Below, in pieces: positions 21,481 through 34,955 of a stretch of DNA of 64,000 bases (position 1 is its first letter; every line of letters begins with the position of its first letter). The stretch comes from Apodemus sylvaticus (taxonomy: Eukaryota > Chordata > Mammalia > Rodentia > Muridae). The stretch lies in assembly GCF_947179515.1 (NCBI RefSeq), contig NC_067476.1, forward strand, positions 56,267,800 to 56,331,799, written 5' to 3'. The translations under genes and the position numbers were made by a program. A model generated the notes under the pieces. It made no database searches. It saw only the letters and a list, made by a program, of their open reading frames with translations, and was not told where the DNA came from.

Positions 21481-24400
21481 CCCAAAGAATTTAAGAAAGC
21501 AAAAAGTTCTTAAATGTCAAAAACCACAATGCTCTTGGGCCACATCTGATTAATTTACAGTTTCTGATGTCATTTCCTCAGCCCCTCCTCCATTCTTTAG
21601 CAGATGTATTGTAACTTCTGGAGTCACCTAGTTTTAGCCTATGTTTGGCTTTCTGTAGGTAGGTAATAATTTTTTACTAGTTGCATGGATTTTGGTGGCC
21701 CATTTGCCCCTGCTTTGTAGAGACTCCTGCCAGTTCCAAGGTACATGCTACATACACATATCCATGCATGTACATACAGAAACTCAGGTACTCTTTTGCT
21801 CCTTTTTGGAATGGTATCATTGAATCTCTCTCAGAGGCATTTCCTGTCCCAGGGTATACTATACTGTCCCACACTATGTGCCCAGCACAGTGTAGGTTAT
21901 AACTAATGTTTGTTAACTGATATGCTTTGGCCAATGTAGAAGTCTAGAGTTGACTATTAAAGAATTATCTGACATCCCCCAGTTTGTTGTCTGGAGTCAT
22001 TACTGAGGCCGCTTCATGATCATAGAAACCATTACAGTTTTCCCTCATGAGATCATACCCATGGCCAATGTCCCCCAGCCTCTCACCTCCTGCTCACTGT
22101 CACAAACACAGTACACTGTAGCCATCACACGACCCAGCTTTACGATGTCCATAAATTGAAAACTACTGCCTCTGATGGTTATAAGCCTGTGTCAACACCA
22201 GATCATGTTGACTGCTCTGGAATGTGTTTGTGAATGTACTAGACCAGCCTGGAAGCTGTTGACATCAGAGGCTGTAAGTTAATTAGATGTGGCCCCAGAG
22301 TGTTGTGGATTTTGACATTTAAGGACTTTTATTTTCTTTAATTCTTTGATTCAAGCTCAGGGTAGGAACTACTTGGCTGTCATGCTTGACAACAGTTTAG
22401 AGTGATGATGTCTGAACGTCACTGCATCCTTCCCTTTCAGCGGATTGCTCCAAGAATGTCTGCAGACAATGAGAGATGGCAACGCCTGCTGGGAAGATGC
22501 CCAACCTGTGTATACCAAGTAGGGTCTGTGTGATTCTGCTAGCAACACTTCCTGGATATGGCATTGCCGAGAACTATGTGGTCCTGTTCTGGTGGCCATG
22601 CAAACTGTGGGCTGCCCGCCCTTGCGCTTGTGTGTGTGTAGTGTGTCTGAAAGGCCACCTCGACTCCTTGGAGCTCCCCTTCCTTCCCTCTGTTTCCTCT
22701 CTTCTGTGATGTCCCGTCTGGCATTGTGGGAAGCAGGATATTTCACTCCCAGAACATGCATAACAGTGCCTATGTGACTTCTACTCTGAACAAGCCAAGG
22801 AACGCAGTGGGCTCTGACTGCTTCTATTGGGCTGCAGGGAAAATGTCTATCCCATAACGTTCAAGACTTGAGCCCCTGGTCTTGTGACTGGTTCTCTGGG
22901 ACAGAACATTATTCTAAACTGGATGATGGCCCTGAGTGCTTCAGCTGCCAGGGATTAGCTAGAGTGATTGAATCCATGGCCTCATGTGCACAAATAATTC
23001 ACTACTACATTGACCTATATCTGCAGCCTCAAATGGACAACATTGGGAAGGGCAGTCTTCTGGGTTTGTAGATCTCTGTGACTTAATATGGTAGATAGTA
23101 AACTCTGGTGTTATTTCCTCTTGGTGACATTTGATTGAAGGCAAGTTAGAGCAAACATGGTCATGATGGGAAAGAATTCTCTTGCTTTGAGGAGTGAACA
23201 TTTGTCATTTTTGGCCACGCAGTTGTCCAACTCTTTTGATTTCTCCTTTGGAAATGACATTCCTACTCCATGCTCTGTAAAGTCAGTGTGTTCCTGCCAA
23301 TCAATCAAGTACGCCAATGTGGTCAACTTTGCCTGGGTTACTTGATGTAAATATAGCCAATTAGATTTAGGTTTACCAGGAATTCTGAGTGGCTTGATAT
23401 TGGATGGGAAATTATCTAGAGTTTAAAGGAATCAATCTCTACTCTGTGACTAACTAGTCTTCTTGATCCCAAACTGTTGTGAGGTAACAGAGAGAACATA
23501 GAGACTCTTCAATAGTCTTTATTTGTTGGCCAGCGGGAGACATAGAGAGCTTGGCTACACAGTGTAGTCATGAGTCTTATTGGGTTTGGGCTTTTTGTGT
23601 ACAAAACCCACACCCTGGCTGACATACTTTAATTGGCAATAAGGTCAAGAAGTGAGGCTACAGAACTTTCAAAGAGTAGTGCATTTAGGAATGCTTTCAG
23701 AACTATGGACTATGATGGAGTAGGTCTCTGTTTTCATTTTGGCAGATATGTTAGGGTCTACATGGTCGGTGCTTAGGTCAGAATGGTGTCTTGCTCTCTC
23801 TACCATGGCTTAGGTTGTGCTAAGGGCCGATTACAGCCTTCTCCTACTTCAACTCATTCCCAGGCTAAAGTGTTAAGTCTCTCTTTTGATTTTTTTCAGT
23901 TGCCCTGGATCCTCTCAGTACCGATTTTTCCCCTCAGTGTACTTGCTTCCTATTGCTTGCAGCTGAGGCCCAAGGAGGTGGCAGGAAATCCCCAGTACAC
24001 ACAGGGAGCTTTGGCTCACCTTGGGCTTCAGGAGGAGATGTAAGGCCACTCCTACTGCCCCATGAAGGACATCTGTGCATGGGCACATCTCAGTGCTTGT
24101 TTAGGGAAAACAAGTAGGTTGTATCTCCTCAATATCAAGCTCTCTTCCTCCAGGCCGGCCTCAGCTGGGAATTCTTATGGGACTTGGGTCAGATGCTTGG
24201 CCCACTGTCTGACTGTAAGTAGAGTACTTTTCCATCGAGGGCACAGAAAAGATATCAAAGGCTCTGACTTCTAAATAGAAAAAGAAAACGGAAAACCATA
24301 AAGAGAGGTAGTGACAGATGGAGGTGGCCTCAGGTGAGCCCCGTCAACATGATATTAGCTTTCCTCACAGTGTGTTTAGAGACACCATTTCCTGGCTCTA

Positions 24401-24892
24401 CTGACAGAGCCTTTCTGAGGCACCAGGCCTGAGTCCAGGGCAAGCTGGAAAGCCTCTCAGCCAGTGTTGCAGGTGCCAGGAGATCACAAACAGCCTCTAA
24501 TAGCAGCTGGCCTGGCAGCTCCTGCTTTTTCATTCCTGCCAGATGGATGTGACCGTCAGAGTCATCTTCCAGGTCTGAAGAGATGGCAGGCCCAGTGGGG
24601 TAGTCCCAGTCTGGGGCCTTGGAGCTGGCTCTGGTGGTGGATTGGGACTGTAACAAATGGTCTTCCCTGTCACATTTAGGTAGGTTGGTAGGCACTTAAG
24701 AACTTTAGCTCTATCAGTATCCTTGGCAGCCAGGAGCGACGGTAGAACATCTGTTGGTAGTTGGATCAGATCTTTGCTTTTCTCTCTTCCTCTCCTTTCC
24801 TCTCTTCCTTTAAGAGTTAAAGAATCAGGCTTCTCAGCTCCTTCCACCTGTTCCCATAGTCTGTGGTCTAAGGCATTAATATAGTGTTTTGA
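21481..24892. other. Long intergenic stretch, no gene recognised
   Basis: Scattered frames of up to 130 codons overlap on opposite strands and show no domains. 22168-22330 and parts of 22850-23600 look like degraded LTR material (CTGTGTCAACACCAGATCAT, then TTAATTAGATGTGGC), without a name I can support. Confidence 0.4.
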
Positions 24893-25074
24893 AGGGCTGC
24901 AGAGATGGCTCAGTGGTGAAGAGTAGTGACTGCTCTACCAGAGGATCCAGGTTCAAGTACCAGCACCCACATGACGGATCACAACTGTCTGTAACTCCAG
25001 TTCTAGGGGATCCTCACACCCTCACACAGACATGCTGCAGGCAAAGCACTAATGCACATAAAAAAATAAATTAT
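24893..25074 (+). mobile_element. B3 SINE
   Basis: GGGCTGCAGAGATGGCTCAG is followed by CTGCTCTACCAGAGGATCCA, CACCCACATGACGGATCACA, CTGTAACTCCAGTTCTAGGG and an AAAAAAATAAATT tail. Near full length. Confidence 0.9.
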
Positions 25075-27551
25075 TAGGAAATACAGGGTTTTGAATTTGA
25101 ATCGATGTTGTGAAGCAATGCCAAACGCAGCCATAACAACCGTATGAGATGTGCATAGAGCAGACACCTGCTGTGCCTATGTCACACGCACATCTGATCT
25201 AAAAGAGCAGACAACTGATACCTTATCATTGGTTAGCATCTATAATGTCCCAAGTCTTGTGTTAGGTGCCTTCGGAAGGTCTCTGAATAATGTGCTTCTC
25301 TCTCTGGAAAGGGACAGGAGCAAAGTCATAAATGACAGAACCTCAAAGTCTAACATTTAGCTCCGGCTCAGCTCAGCACAGCAGAGCCATGTCCTAGAAT
25401 ACATCCCTGGCTATCAGGGACATGCCTGGGCCGTTTCTTGTCAGCAATTACAGACCTCCTCAATGACCAACTATCCTCATAGGTAAGTTCACATCTCCAT
25501 TTACAGGGGAGGCCCCTGAGAGTCTCACCTTTGACCTCATCCCTCAGAAAATGCCTGCTGATTGATGGTCAGGTAGAGTCAGAGTGTCTAATGGTCACTT
25601 TAGGGCTCCTTATGGCTTAAAAGTTCAAGACATTGCATAAGAACTGTCACCCCATCTAGCGTGTGTTTACCCAGTCCTTGCAAGTTTAGCCAGCTCTGTT
25701 GAACTATGTCTGCACGAAATGAAAACATATGAAACCAAAAGACCTGGTGCTGTGTTTCAGCCCCTGCCCTCTGTTAGAGCACACAAGTGTCCTCTCTCTA
25801 CTCAATTATGTACATTGTAAGAGTGGTGAGGAGGTTTGTTAACTTAGAGTAGAGGCCCCGTTTTAAAGAAAAAGCAGATATACAGGAACTAATCCAAGTA
25901 TACTCCATCACTACACCATGCTTTATCCTCAGAACCATCCTGTCCATTAGGGGTCATCTGTGTTTATGGATATGAAGGAGTGGCCCAGAGAAGCTGAGGG
26001 CTTGCTGCTGCTTCTGTCGAGAAAGTGTCTGACCATGTAGCCCAGGCTGCCTCTGGCCTCCCTTTCTTGAGTGCTTGCTGTATGTATGCTACACTGCATC
26101 TTGGATTGAGAAGTTCAGTTCTTGATGAAACCATTTCCACAAGGGTCAACTGGTTGCAGAAAGAACGTTCTAGATACCAGGTCCCTTCACTCCTGAGGGT
26201 CTTTGTGTAACATGGATTGGGTTACATTGTGTAACAAGGAAGAAAGGCAGTTTAAAGAATGTCTTGGAATGGGGAGAGAGCCCACTCCTGCTGGTAGCAA
26301 ATCTGCATGCTAGCTGCCTGGCCAGGGACATGTCATGTAGGGACAGTGCGGGGAGCCATGATACCGGAGGCATACTGGAGGGAAGACAAATGGTGCCGTC
26401 TCTGATGCTGCCCTCAGTGAGTCTTCCCTCTGCAGGCCCCTGAGGAAGGCTGAGGCTCTTGGGAGATTTCCAGGGCACATTGTACTCTTGTTAGGTGAGA
26501 GGCCTCGACGTCAGTGAAGCCCTCTTGGGAAGGGTTGGAGTAGGGCTACACTCTGAAGGTTCAAGGTCCTGTGAACTCCCGCCTCACTGGGAATGAGGCT
26601 CTGTTCTCTTACACTGAGGATTGACTGCTCCTCAGCAGGAGCCAGGACGCCAACTGACCCCAACTGGCCGTTGCTCAGAAAGTGTCAGCCTGTTCGATTT
26701 CCCCAAAACTCTACATTCTAACGTTTAGAAGACTCTCTGTTGACAGGTGAGGAACCAAATTAACGATATATGAATCCCATGACCCACTTAATTAAGGCAT
26801 CTTTGGCCTGAACTTTCCTTGAAAGAAAAAAGCCAAAACAGTTTATAGACGCCTTAAGACAACAATGATCCTGTAACTCAGGTTTATTCAAAACGAACTT
26901 GTGAGATTTTGGAGGCTGTAGGATCAGATATATCACAGATGGTCACAGAAAATTTGATCCTGTTCCTCCTCTTTCCACGCACTCTGTTCAAAGGCCCTGC
27001 ACGAAGAAGAGGGTGGAAGTCATAGTCACCTTCGATCTTACTGGAAGGGTGAGGGAAGATCATTCAAAAGCCAGACTGTGGAGCTGGTCTGGAAGAATGT
27101 TTGGTGATTTATAACAGAGTGATCATTTTAGGGTCTCACAGGATGTGCTGTGTATATCACTTGTGTAGTCATTTATAATTAATTAATTTCCTTCAAAAAG
27201 TGCTTATTAATGGCGTATTTATAATATGGATTTGAAAAGTACATCTGTGTAACGTACCAATGTTTTGTGAAAAACGATACTATGCAAGGCACGCCAGCAC
27301 AGGCACACTTCCGAAGGACAGCTAAGAAACCATGGGCTGCGGTTCTCTTCAGGGAGGAATGAGACAGAGACACACAGGAAGGAGATGTTTTCTTACTATT
27401 GCCTGCCTTTCTGTTCTCTTTGAGTTTTTGTTACACATCCTTTTGTCTGGGTAACATTGTCACTGGTTTGCATGGTGACATTCAATGTATCTTTTTGTTG
27501 TTGTTATCTTGAAGGACCATACCTTAATTTTCTTTCATTGTTTAAAAAATT
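25075..27551. other. Intergenic, no gene recognised
   Basis: No frame above about 100 codons and no named repeat could be supported. The composition is mixed and unique-looking. Confidence 0.45.
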
Positions 27552-27740
27552 ATTTGGATGTGTTTCTGTGGGTAGGTATGTGCACATGTATGCAGTGCCC
27601 ATGGAGTCCAGAAGAGGGCACCGGATCCCCTGATGTTACTGGTGATTGCAAGCTGCCTATTGTGGGTGCTGGGAGTTAAGTTTGAGTCCTCTGCAGGAGC
27701 AGCAAGCACTCTGAACTACTGAGTTGTCTCTCTAGCCCCA
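27552..27740 (-). mobile_element. B3 SINE (antisense)
   Basis: TGCAGTGCCCATGGAGTCCA, GAAGAGGGCACCGGATCCCC, GTGGGTGCTGGGAGTTAAGT and CTACTGAGTTGTCTCTCTAG give the reverse complement of B3. Confidence 0.88.
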
Positions 27741-29220
27741 ATGTAACTACTGTTAATGTGTTTGCCAAGAGCACCGTGATGGTTGTGGGGGCCTTAGCTA
27801 GACCCCGAAGGCCAGATGTCTTGATAATATGTGACGGTACAAGCAGATACGGGCAGTTAGGCTTTGTTTAGTGTGATAAACAACTATTAAACACATCTGG
27901 ACAGCTACAAGTCCTTCCTGCTGGGCATCCTTATTGGCCACCGTGAATGGGCAGGGATCATGCCCTTTCATCTCTTCCAGGTCATACGTGTCCTGAGACA
28001 GCAAAAGACTTAATGGGATGTATTTCCTTTGCTATGTTATTACTTTAGCTTTGCTGAAAAAATTTTGCATCAGACTCTCTCTGTTAAATGAAGATTTGGA
28101 CTAAAGTGCTGTACTAGGCGTCAATGGATTAGACTAAAATCAAAACAGAATCACTAATACAAAAGTTCCATGTCCTCTGCCCTAGACAAACCTTCTTTGA
28201 CTTTAGGCAGAAATCAGTAAATCAGTATTTGAGAAGGAACAGCAAAATTCCCACCCAGGCCAGTTTCAGTGACATGACAAGAACGGTCCTACTGCTTTAA
28301 CCCTTACAGAAGGAGACTTGGAGGAAAGCGCCTTCTTCTGCTATGCATCCGCTTGCTGACTCCTTGGGTGCTGTCACACTTCCACGGAGTTTCATTCAGG
28401 TTTCAACTCTGCTCACGCGAGTCTTCACCACATCCAAATGAAGCAGGGGATGGGTGGACACACTTATCTTTATTTTAAAGAAATGATCACATTTAATTTA
28501 AAACAAGGTAATACCAGGATTGGGCTATTTATTTTTTTGTAAGTAGATTCCTTGAAGTTATTTTAATAAAGCATGCTATTAAGCACTTCAAAACTTCAGT
28601 TTAAAAAGCAATGTTTTATAAATAAGAAATGTATAAACATATTTAAGTATCATACAAAACCCAAACACACAAAATGGTCTGATATAAACTCTTCCCTGCT
28701 CCTGGCTTTGCTGGTTACTGTTCCTGAGCCCTTCCCCACCAGCATGTCCCTTGAAATTGCTTCTTGAAGTGAACCCCATACACATCAACCCCTCCTACCG
28801 TTTTTGGCCCCATTGGGCGAAGCTTTCAAGAACCCGTGTCTAGAATACGCCCTGGTCTGTAACCCTCAGACATAGCAGTATGATTTCTGCCCACTGACCA
28901 GAGGTGATGCCTCCTCAGGGCTCTCCCCTTTCACAGCAGGGAGATCTGGCTCCCCTTACCAACTCTTGTTTAACTACTGGGGTTTGGGGTAGGAGTAACA
29001 AAAACTGAGCCATTATACAGAGGTGCTGAGAGGGCTGGTGGGAGAAGGTGTTAGTGACTAAAGAAGAGGGCCAGTAAGGACTGACTAAGATTGGAATTAG
29101 AGGGTAGGCTAGTTTAACCGGTGCCCAACATATTGATCAGTACAGTAAAGAAAAGAGCAGAATTTCTAGACATGAAGAAGCTTGTAATACCAGACACAAG
29201 CAAACTAAAAACTGGTATTT
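27741..29220. other. Intergenic, no gene recognised
   Basis: AT-rich, with no supported gene or repeat. Opposed 64-66 codon frames at 28573-28788 shadow each other. Confidence 0.45.
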
Positions 29221-29221
29221 C

Positions 29222-29397
29222 TTTTTCTTTTCTTTTCTTTTTTTTTTGGATTTAGTTTTTTCGAGACAGGGTTTCTCTGTGTAGCCCTGGCTGTCCTGGA
29301 ACTTACTCTGTAGACCAGGCTGGCCTCGAACTCAGAAATCCGCCTGCCTCTGCCTCTCAAGTGCTGGGATTACAGGCGTGTGCCACCACTGCCCGGC
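29222..29397 (-). mobile_element. B1 SINE (antisense) with target-site duplication
   Basis: A T-rich tail is followed by CGAGACAGGGTTTCTCTGTG, CTCTGTAGACCAGGCTGGCC, then GGATTACAGGCGTGTGCCAC. The 14-bp repeat AAAACTGGTATTTC flanks it at 29208-29221 and 29398-29411. This is a clean, fairly young insertion. Confidence 0.95.
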
Positions 29398-29411
29398 AAA
29401 ACTGGTATTTC

Positions 29412-32400
29412 AATCACTTACTTCTGGCTTCCTACCGTCACTAATTCTAGTAGTTTCTCCACTGTTTTAGACAATGGAATAAACTCTTTAGCCATGGCTC
29501 CTATTGTGCCTCCCCTTCTAGACTTCGGGATTTCTGATCCAGACTCCTGCCTTCGAGGAGAAAAGTTAACCCAACAAAGGGGATGACGCAGAAAAGATGA
29601 CCTGAGGGAATTGTTGGGCATGTGGCTCCCAGAACTGAGGGCCATCTGGATGGTCATGACAATATGCATGGTTGCCCCTGGGGCCATGGCTCTGTCCTCT
29701 ATGCCAGGACTGGCCAATCTAGATGAAGACGGATGCCAACCCCCGGCGTGGTGTCTTTGCTTCTTGGCAGCCTATTTTTGAAGGTGTAGGAAAACAGGGG
29801 CTTGCTGTCACTCACAGTGGCTTTCTCTGCTGTGACACCTGTCCAGCAGCCTGGGAATACGGTAGTTTCATCAGCTTCCTGACCTCATATCTCTGAGCGT
29901 GATTCCTTTAAGTTGTTGTACTTTCTAGAGACCTACTCTTCAGCTTTACAAGGCACAAGTCACCTGTGTCCAAAATGACAACAACAACAACAACAACAAC
30001 AAAAACAACAGCAACAAGCCCCCAAACCAAAGTCAAGCAAGCAAACAAACAAAAACCAAGACAAAACAACGACAAAACTTCCAGCAGCGTGTGACTATGC
30101 TGAAATGGGTATGCTTTTCTTGTCCCGTTGTTCACACACATGCCTGTGACATGAAAAGATGAAGACTTCTCGCTGTTTCCAATGACTCCCCACGACGGGC
30201 ACAAAGCATTGAAGCTTTCTCTTTTTGTACGATGACAGAGCGACACTAAGCCGCAGTAATCAGCCTTTGTCATGGTGCAGTCTGCCAACTACGAGTCTAA
30301 GACGAGAATGCCGGTCCAGCTGACTCGGATTGCACGTGCTTCAGCACCTACTTAAAGCACAGTCACACACCGACACGCCATTATGGACACACACGGATGT
30401 CATTACCGCCCTCACATTTTGCCTTGGAAGGAAACATAGCCGTAACCACCTGAGATCTCAGTGGACAAAGAACACCGTAAAATTTTATGATGGTAAGACA
30501 GAAGGATGACAAAGAATGCATCGTTGTAAATATGAGGAACTAAGCTACGTTACAGACTGGAGGAGTTCTGTCAGAGTTGATTAATATGTGTTAGTTACTG
30601 CCTTGAGAGAAGATTCAGTTTTTTCTGAACGTAGTAGGATTGTGCAAACTCCAGGTGCTGTGCCTTCGCTCTTCATCCCACTGTGTTCTGACAATGCCAA
30701 CAGGACTTCCTATATACTTTCTATGCACCCACGGCGCACCGTGTTATCCATATGTTAGATCTCTGTGGCCAGCAGCAAAAAGGATCTTTTACTTATTGCT
30801 GTCTTGTTTGGTTTGAGACAGGATCTTTGTAGCCTCAGTTCATCTTCAACAGGCCAGGTTTATAGGCGTGGTCCACCATGCCAAGTAAAACTAGTTACGG
30901 TGAAGACATCTATCTCATGCTCAGACTTAGATTTATGGGACAAATCCCACTCAGGTGCTGGGGAGAGGAAATGTTTTAACACTGGGAACCAGGTTGAGAT
31001 CCAGAAGGCCTGAATGAAACCAAATGTTTCGGATGACAATTTCAGGTTGGTTTTTATTAAAGCTTGCTCTCCTGGGGGCTGTAGACACCACAGATGAAGC
31101 CTCTGCTCTGTTCAGCTGCGGGGTTAGTCAAAGGACTGAGGAGGACCTTTTTATGGTTTTTGGAATTTCCTAAATGGCTTAGAAACAAAGATAACAGAAG
31201 AGGGCAATATATTTCCCTTTATTAATGTAGCTGCATTTCCAGAGATATTTCGTTTCAAATAGCTCATGAAAGGTCTCCTCAGGATTTTCATGGCAATGGA
31301 GAGTCTTGAATATGAATCTGCCAGCTACCCTCTGGGTGTCCAGACCTTGACTGATACTGTCACCTTCAGGTCTGTGTTTTTCTGGACAAAACAAAAGGTG
31401 GGAAGTCACCACCCTCCTCTGACAAGTGGAAGAAAACTCTGTAGAAAGTCAGCGCTCTGACAGCGAGAAATGCCCAGTGTCATCTGTTTTCCTTAATAAA
31501 GACTAAGCTGTCCGTCCACTAAACCGATCTGAGAATGTGACCTGTAACTCACAGTCTTAATTACAAAGAGGCAACGTGAATAGGTTCATTAATGTGGTGA
31601 AAAGGAGCCGTGACCCTACCTGCCAAGTGGCAAGGTGGGAATAATTAATCTGGTCAATTAAAAAGACATAGATAATTTAAAATGCAAAAGCATCCATGTG
31701 GCGCAATGCATTCTGCTCTCTGGAATTCCAGATTCCTACCATCAATTCTGCTCTTCTTCGTAATTTCCTTCATCTTTTGCTTTTGAAAAATGTGTTGGGC
31801 CATGCTTGAATCAAATAGAAAACTCCTTCTGTGCTTAAAATTATGACCCTTTTCTGTCTTGTCTCTAAAATATTTATCCATTCTAGCGAGTGTTCTAGAA
31901 ATGTCCCCCAGGAAATCCCGAGTCCCCAGCAACACCACAGCAGTGTTTTGCTTTGTTTTCCTCTTGTAGGGCTAGTATAGTTTACTTTCCCTTCAGGATT
32001 GTTTGCCTAGTTTTTTTTCTGTGGAATTTTCATACTTTAAAATTGGTAGAGTCTGAGCCACACTGTCTGGCTTATCTAATCCCATTTATGATCCTATAAC
32101 CTTGAAGCTTGCCACAACCTGGCTTGTCAACAGCAGATCCGAAATACATAGGGTGGTGTGTTTGCCTTGTGGAACAGGAAATTAGTCAAACGGTTACTTT
32201 TCCGCAAATGTTCATAATTCCTCGTGACATTTACAAGCCCGGGAGTAGTGGTTAGACGCAAAACAATTTCAGAACACCTCAGGGAGAAGCGAGCGGTTAT
32301 CAACAGCGAGACGACTGCCCTTTGGTGTTTGAGGGCTTGACTGCGCCAAGGAGAATCCACAGGTGCCAAGTCTGCCGCCAGTGTGGGTTAGTGAGACCTT

Positions 32401-32540
32401 GCTGCGTGGGGTCCAAAGAGAAAAGAATGTATCAGTGTCTTAATCCTTCTCAGCTGGTGCAAACCCAGCTCCCCACCACTCCCACCCCGCCACCCCCACC
32501 CCCCGCAGATCATACTGCCATTGTGTTCACAGCAAAGCTT
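29412..32540. other. Intergenic, no gene recognised
   Basis: Holds a (CAA)n/A-rich stretch at about 29974-30070 and a short B1/B4-like antisense piece at about 30805-30890 (TTTGAGACAGGATCTTTGTA, then TTATAGGCGTGGTCCACCAT). No coding region is supported. Confidence 0.45.
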
Positions 32541-33009
32541 AAAAAAAGGGGGGGGGGGCGGGGAGCAACATCTGGGGTTGGGGTTTTCAGTCCACTCAAA
32601 GGAAAGCTTTTTATGGTGAGAATCTGAGTTGTTCCAGTCGCTAAGGAAGGGAATTTCTTAAAAGAACAACAAAAACCCAACTCAAACGCTTTGGTGGTAA
32701 AGTACAAGGCGATAAGGTTTCTGTTTCCTAGGTGTTAGACTTGGCAAGCCAGACAGCGCCAGGGTGGAGAGAAGACTGGCCGAGCTGAGACTCAGTGGTG
32801 CATATTGTCAGCTCTGCGGGAGGCCCGCAGCGGCCATATGTGCAGAGCCGAGTGGAATGGGATAAACAGCTGCTGCCAGGAGTCTGACGCCTGGCAGGCA
32901 GGCTGGCCCAAGCCCTCCTGTTTCCAAAATCACAATCACCAGAGGGATTCCCCTTCCTGCAGTTCCAGCCAGTAGTTTTATAAAATCATAAAGCACCGCT
33001 GTATTGTGG
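32541..33009. other. G-run and adjoining unique sequence, no gene recognised
   Basis: A run of ten G follows an A-run at about 32540-32560. Beyond it the sequence is GC-richer than its surroundings and shows no known repeat. Confidence 0.4.
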
Positions 33010-33180
33010 TTTGTAATAATCCCTTACATTTGTAAAGCATTTTACAGTTTACTAAGCACTTTACAGACGTTATTTCATTTGAGCCTTCCAAAGGCCCTGC
33101 AGAGCTGCAAGGCGCAGAGATACAGCGATTGGCTTTCCAAAGATGGAGAAAGGGAGTCCCAGACAATAATACTACGAACC
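33010..33180. mobile_element. Ancient MIR-like repeat fragment
   Basis: CCCTTACATTTGTAAAGCAT, TTTACAGTTTACTAAGCACT and GTTATTTCATTTGAGCCTTC resemble a mammalian-wide MIR-related core. Most rodent copies of this age are barely recognisable, so its survival here is notable. Family assignment is uncertain. Confidence 0.4.
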
Positions 33181-34310
33181 GGGTGTGCCATTTTGGCCTT
33201 TGTTTCCTCACACCTGGCCTGGAGCCGCCCACGGATACGCCCCCGCCCACAACTCTTTTGGGAACTTGGAGGTCCGAGAAGTGACCATAGCTGAAGTTAT
33301 TGTGCCACCTCATTTGGTTTTCTTTTGTGCAAGCATCAGAGGCTCAGCCATGGGCCTTTCTTTCCTTTTAAGACATCAGGGGGAGGAAGAAATTTGGAAG
33401 GAGCGAGCAAGTAGTCAAGAGGCGCGGGGCATGCCGGGTGCTGGATCTGCGGTGTGAGGGCCATCAGAGCTGGCTGTTCACAGTCCGCATGTACCATAAA
33501 GATCAGCCGAGGTCACCTTCGCACAGAGAAAATAACTCATTGTCCCTTTGTTCTCCAAGTCTGTCACCATGGCACACTGCAGAGAAACAGGCCCTTCTTC
33601 ACCTGGAATCTCTGGGCGTGTGTCACCAGGCTCATGGAAAAACTCCACAGGGATGTGTACTGAAATCCCCCCTGACCGGGAACGAACGAGTGGGAACCCA
33701 AGCATGCTTGTTCAAGCCTCTGAGACGAAAGAAATGGTAGATACTGTAGATCTTAGCTGCCATGACCCTTCCAAATGGCCCGGGGTGGGTATGTGTGTAG
33801 AGTGAGGGACAAGACACGTTTGGCTTTAGTGTATTTACATTATTGATGCCAGCACAAGACTTGTACCAGGCGAGGTTAAGTAGGCATGAGGATTTTATTC
33901 AAGACTGTTGCAGTTGGTGAGAGGCCAGAACTCAGTCTGAATTCAACTCTGCTGAAGCCGGGGATAGGATTTTTAAGCAGTGGGGTGAGAGGGAGATTGA
34001 GCCATCTGTTTGTTAAGTGGCTTCAGCCAAAGGAAGCCACCTTCTCCTGTCTTCTCAACAGATGGTAGTCTCGCCATTTCGATGCCAGGAAAGTTGGGCT
34101 TCCCTCCCATACCACAGAATAGGGCGTGTAGTTCCGATGTAAGAAGGATGGTCTCTCCTTGGATGATTGTGTTTCAAGCTATCATGCCTATGTCCTTGAG
34201 AAGACTTTCTTGGGTTTATAAAAACAAGCAAGAGACTTTTAAAATGATTTAAATATTCCTTAGGTGTGGGTATAGCCAAGTGCCCTGTATTTGTTCCATA
34301 GTAACAGAAA
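33181..34310. other. Intergenic, possible LTR remnant, no gene recognised
   Basis: About 33860-34220 contains AGGATTTTATTCAAGA, the reverse of an LTR-like polyadenylation region, and may be an antisense LTR fragment. The overlapping frames at 33438-33805 lie on both strands and show no domain. Confidence 0.35.
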
Positions 34311-34348
34311 ACAAAACAAAACAAAACAAAACAAAACAAAACAACATA

Positions 34349-34417
<69 letters not shown>

Positions 34418-34418
34418 A
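34311..34418 (+). repeat. Compound microsatellite (AAAAC)n-(TG)n-(AG)n
   Basis: An AAAAC run (about 34312-34343) abuts a TG run (about 34349-34370) and an AG run (to about 34418). It sits at the tail side of the antisense B3 that follows. Confidence 0.95.
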
Positions 34419-34421
34419 TGT

Positions 34422-34590
34422 GTGTGTGTCTGTGTATGGAACACATGTGCTACAGCACAGTTGTGGGTCTCAGAGAACAGTTTACAGGAATCAGTTCTCT
34501 CCTTCCACCATGTGTGTTCCAGGGATTGAACTCAGGTCATCAGACTTGGCAGTAAGAACCTTTACCTGTGATCCATCTCACCAGTCCCCA
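34422..34590 (-). mobile_element. B3 SINE (antisense)
   Basis: GGAATCAGTTCTCTCCTTCC, ACCATGTGTGTTCCAGGGAT, TTGAACTCAGGTCATCAGAC and CTGTGATCCATCTCACCAGT follow reversed B3. Confidence 0.85.
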
Positions 34591-34765
34591 GAAACATGTA
34601 TCTTAAAGGATCAGAGAAAAAAAAAATCACAATTTATTGTCCCCTTTAAAAAGGTTCCAGGAAAAGAGGAGTCAGGAGTTAGAATGGGAACAAACAACCT
34701 GTGTGACGTTTAGCCATTCAGGGGCGTTTCAGAGCATGGCCGGAGATTTGAAGAGTGCCATTTTA

Positions 34766-34955
34766 GAAGCTGGAGAGATAGATGCTTAGGGTTTAAGAAC
34801 AAAGGCTGCTCTGTCAGCTCTATTCCCAGCATGCACATGGCAGCTAATAACCATCTGTAGTCCCAGTTCCAGAGTCCTGGACACCATTTTATGGCCTTTG
34901 ATTGCACTTCATACATGTGGTGTACAGATATATATATATATACAGACAAAACACC
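34766..34955 (+). mobile_element. B3/B2-type SINE, degenerate
   Basis: GAAGCTGGAGAGATAGATGC, GCTGCTCTGTCAGCTCTATT, CCATCTGTAGTCCCAGTTCC and a (TA)n-containing end keep the SINE order with many changes. Confidence 0.65.
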
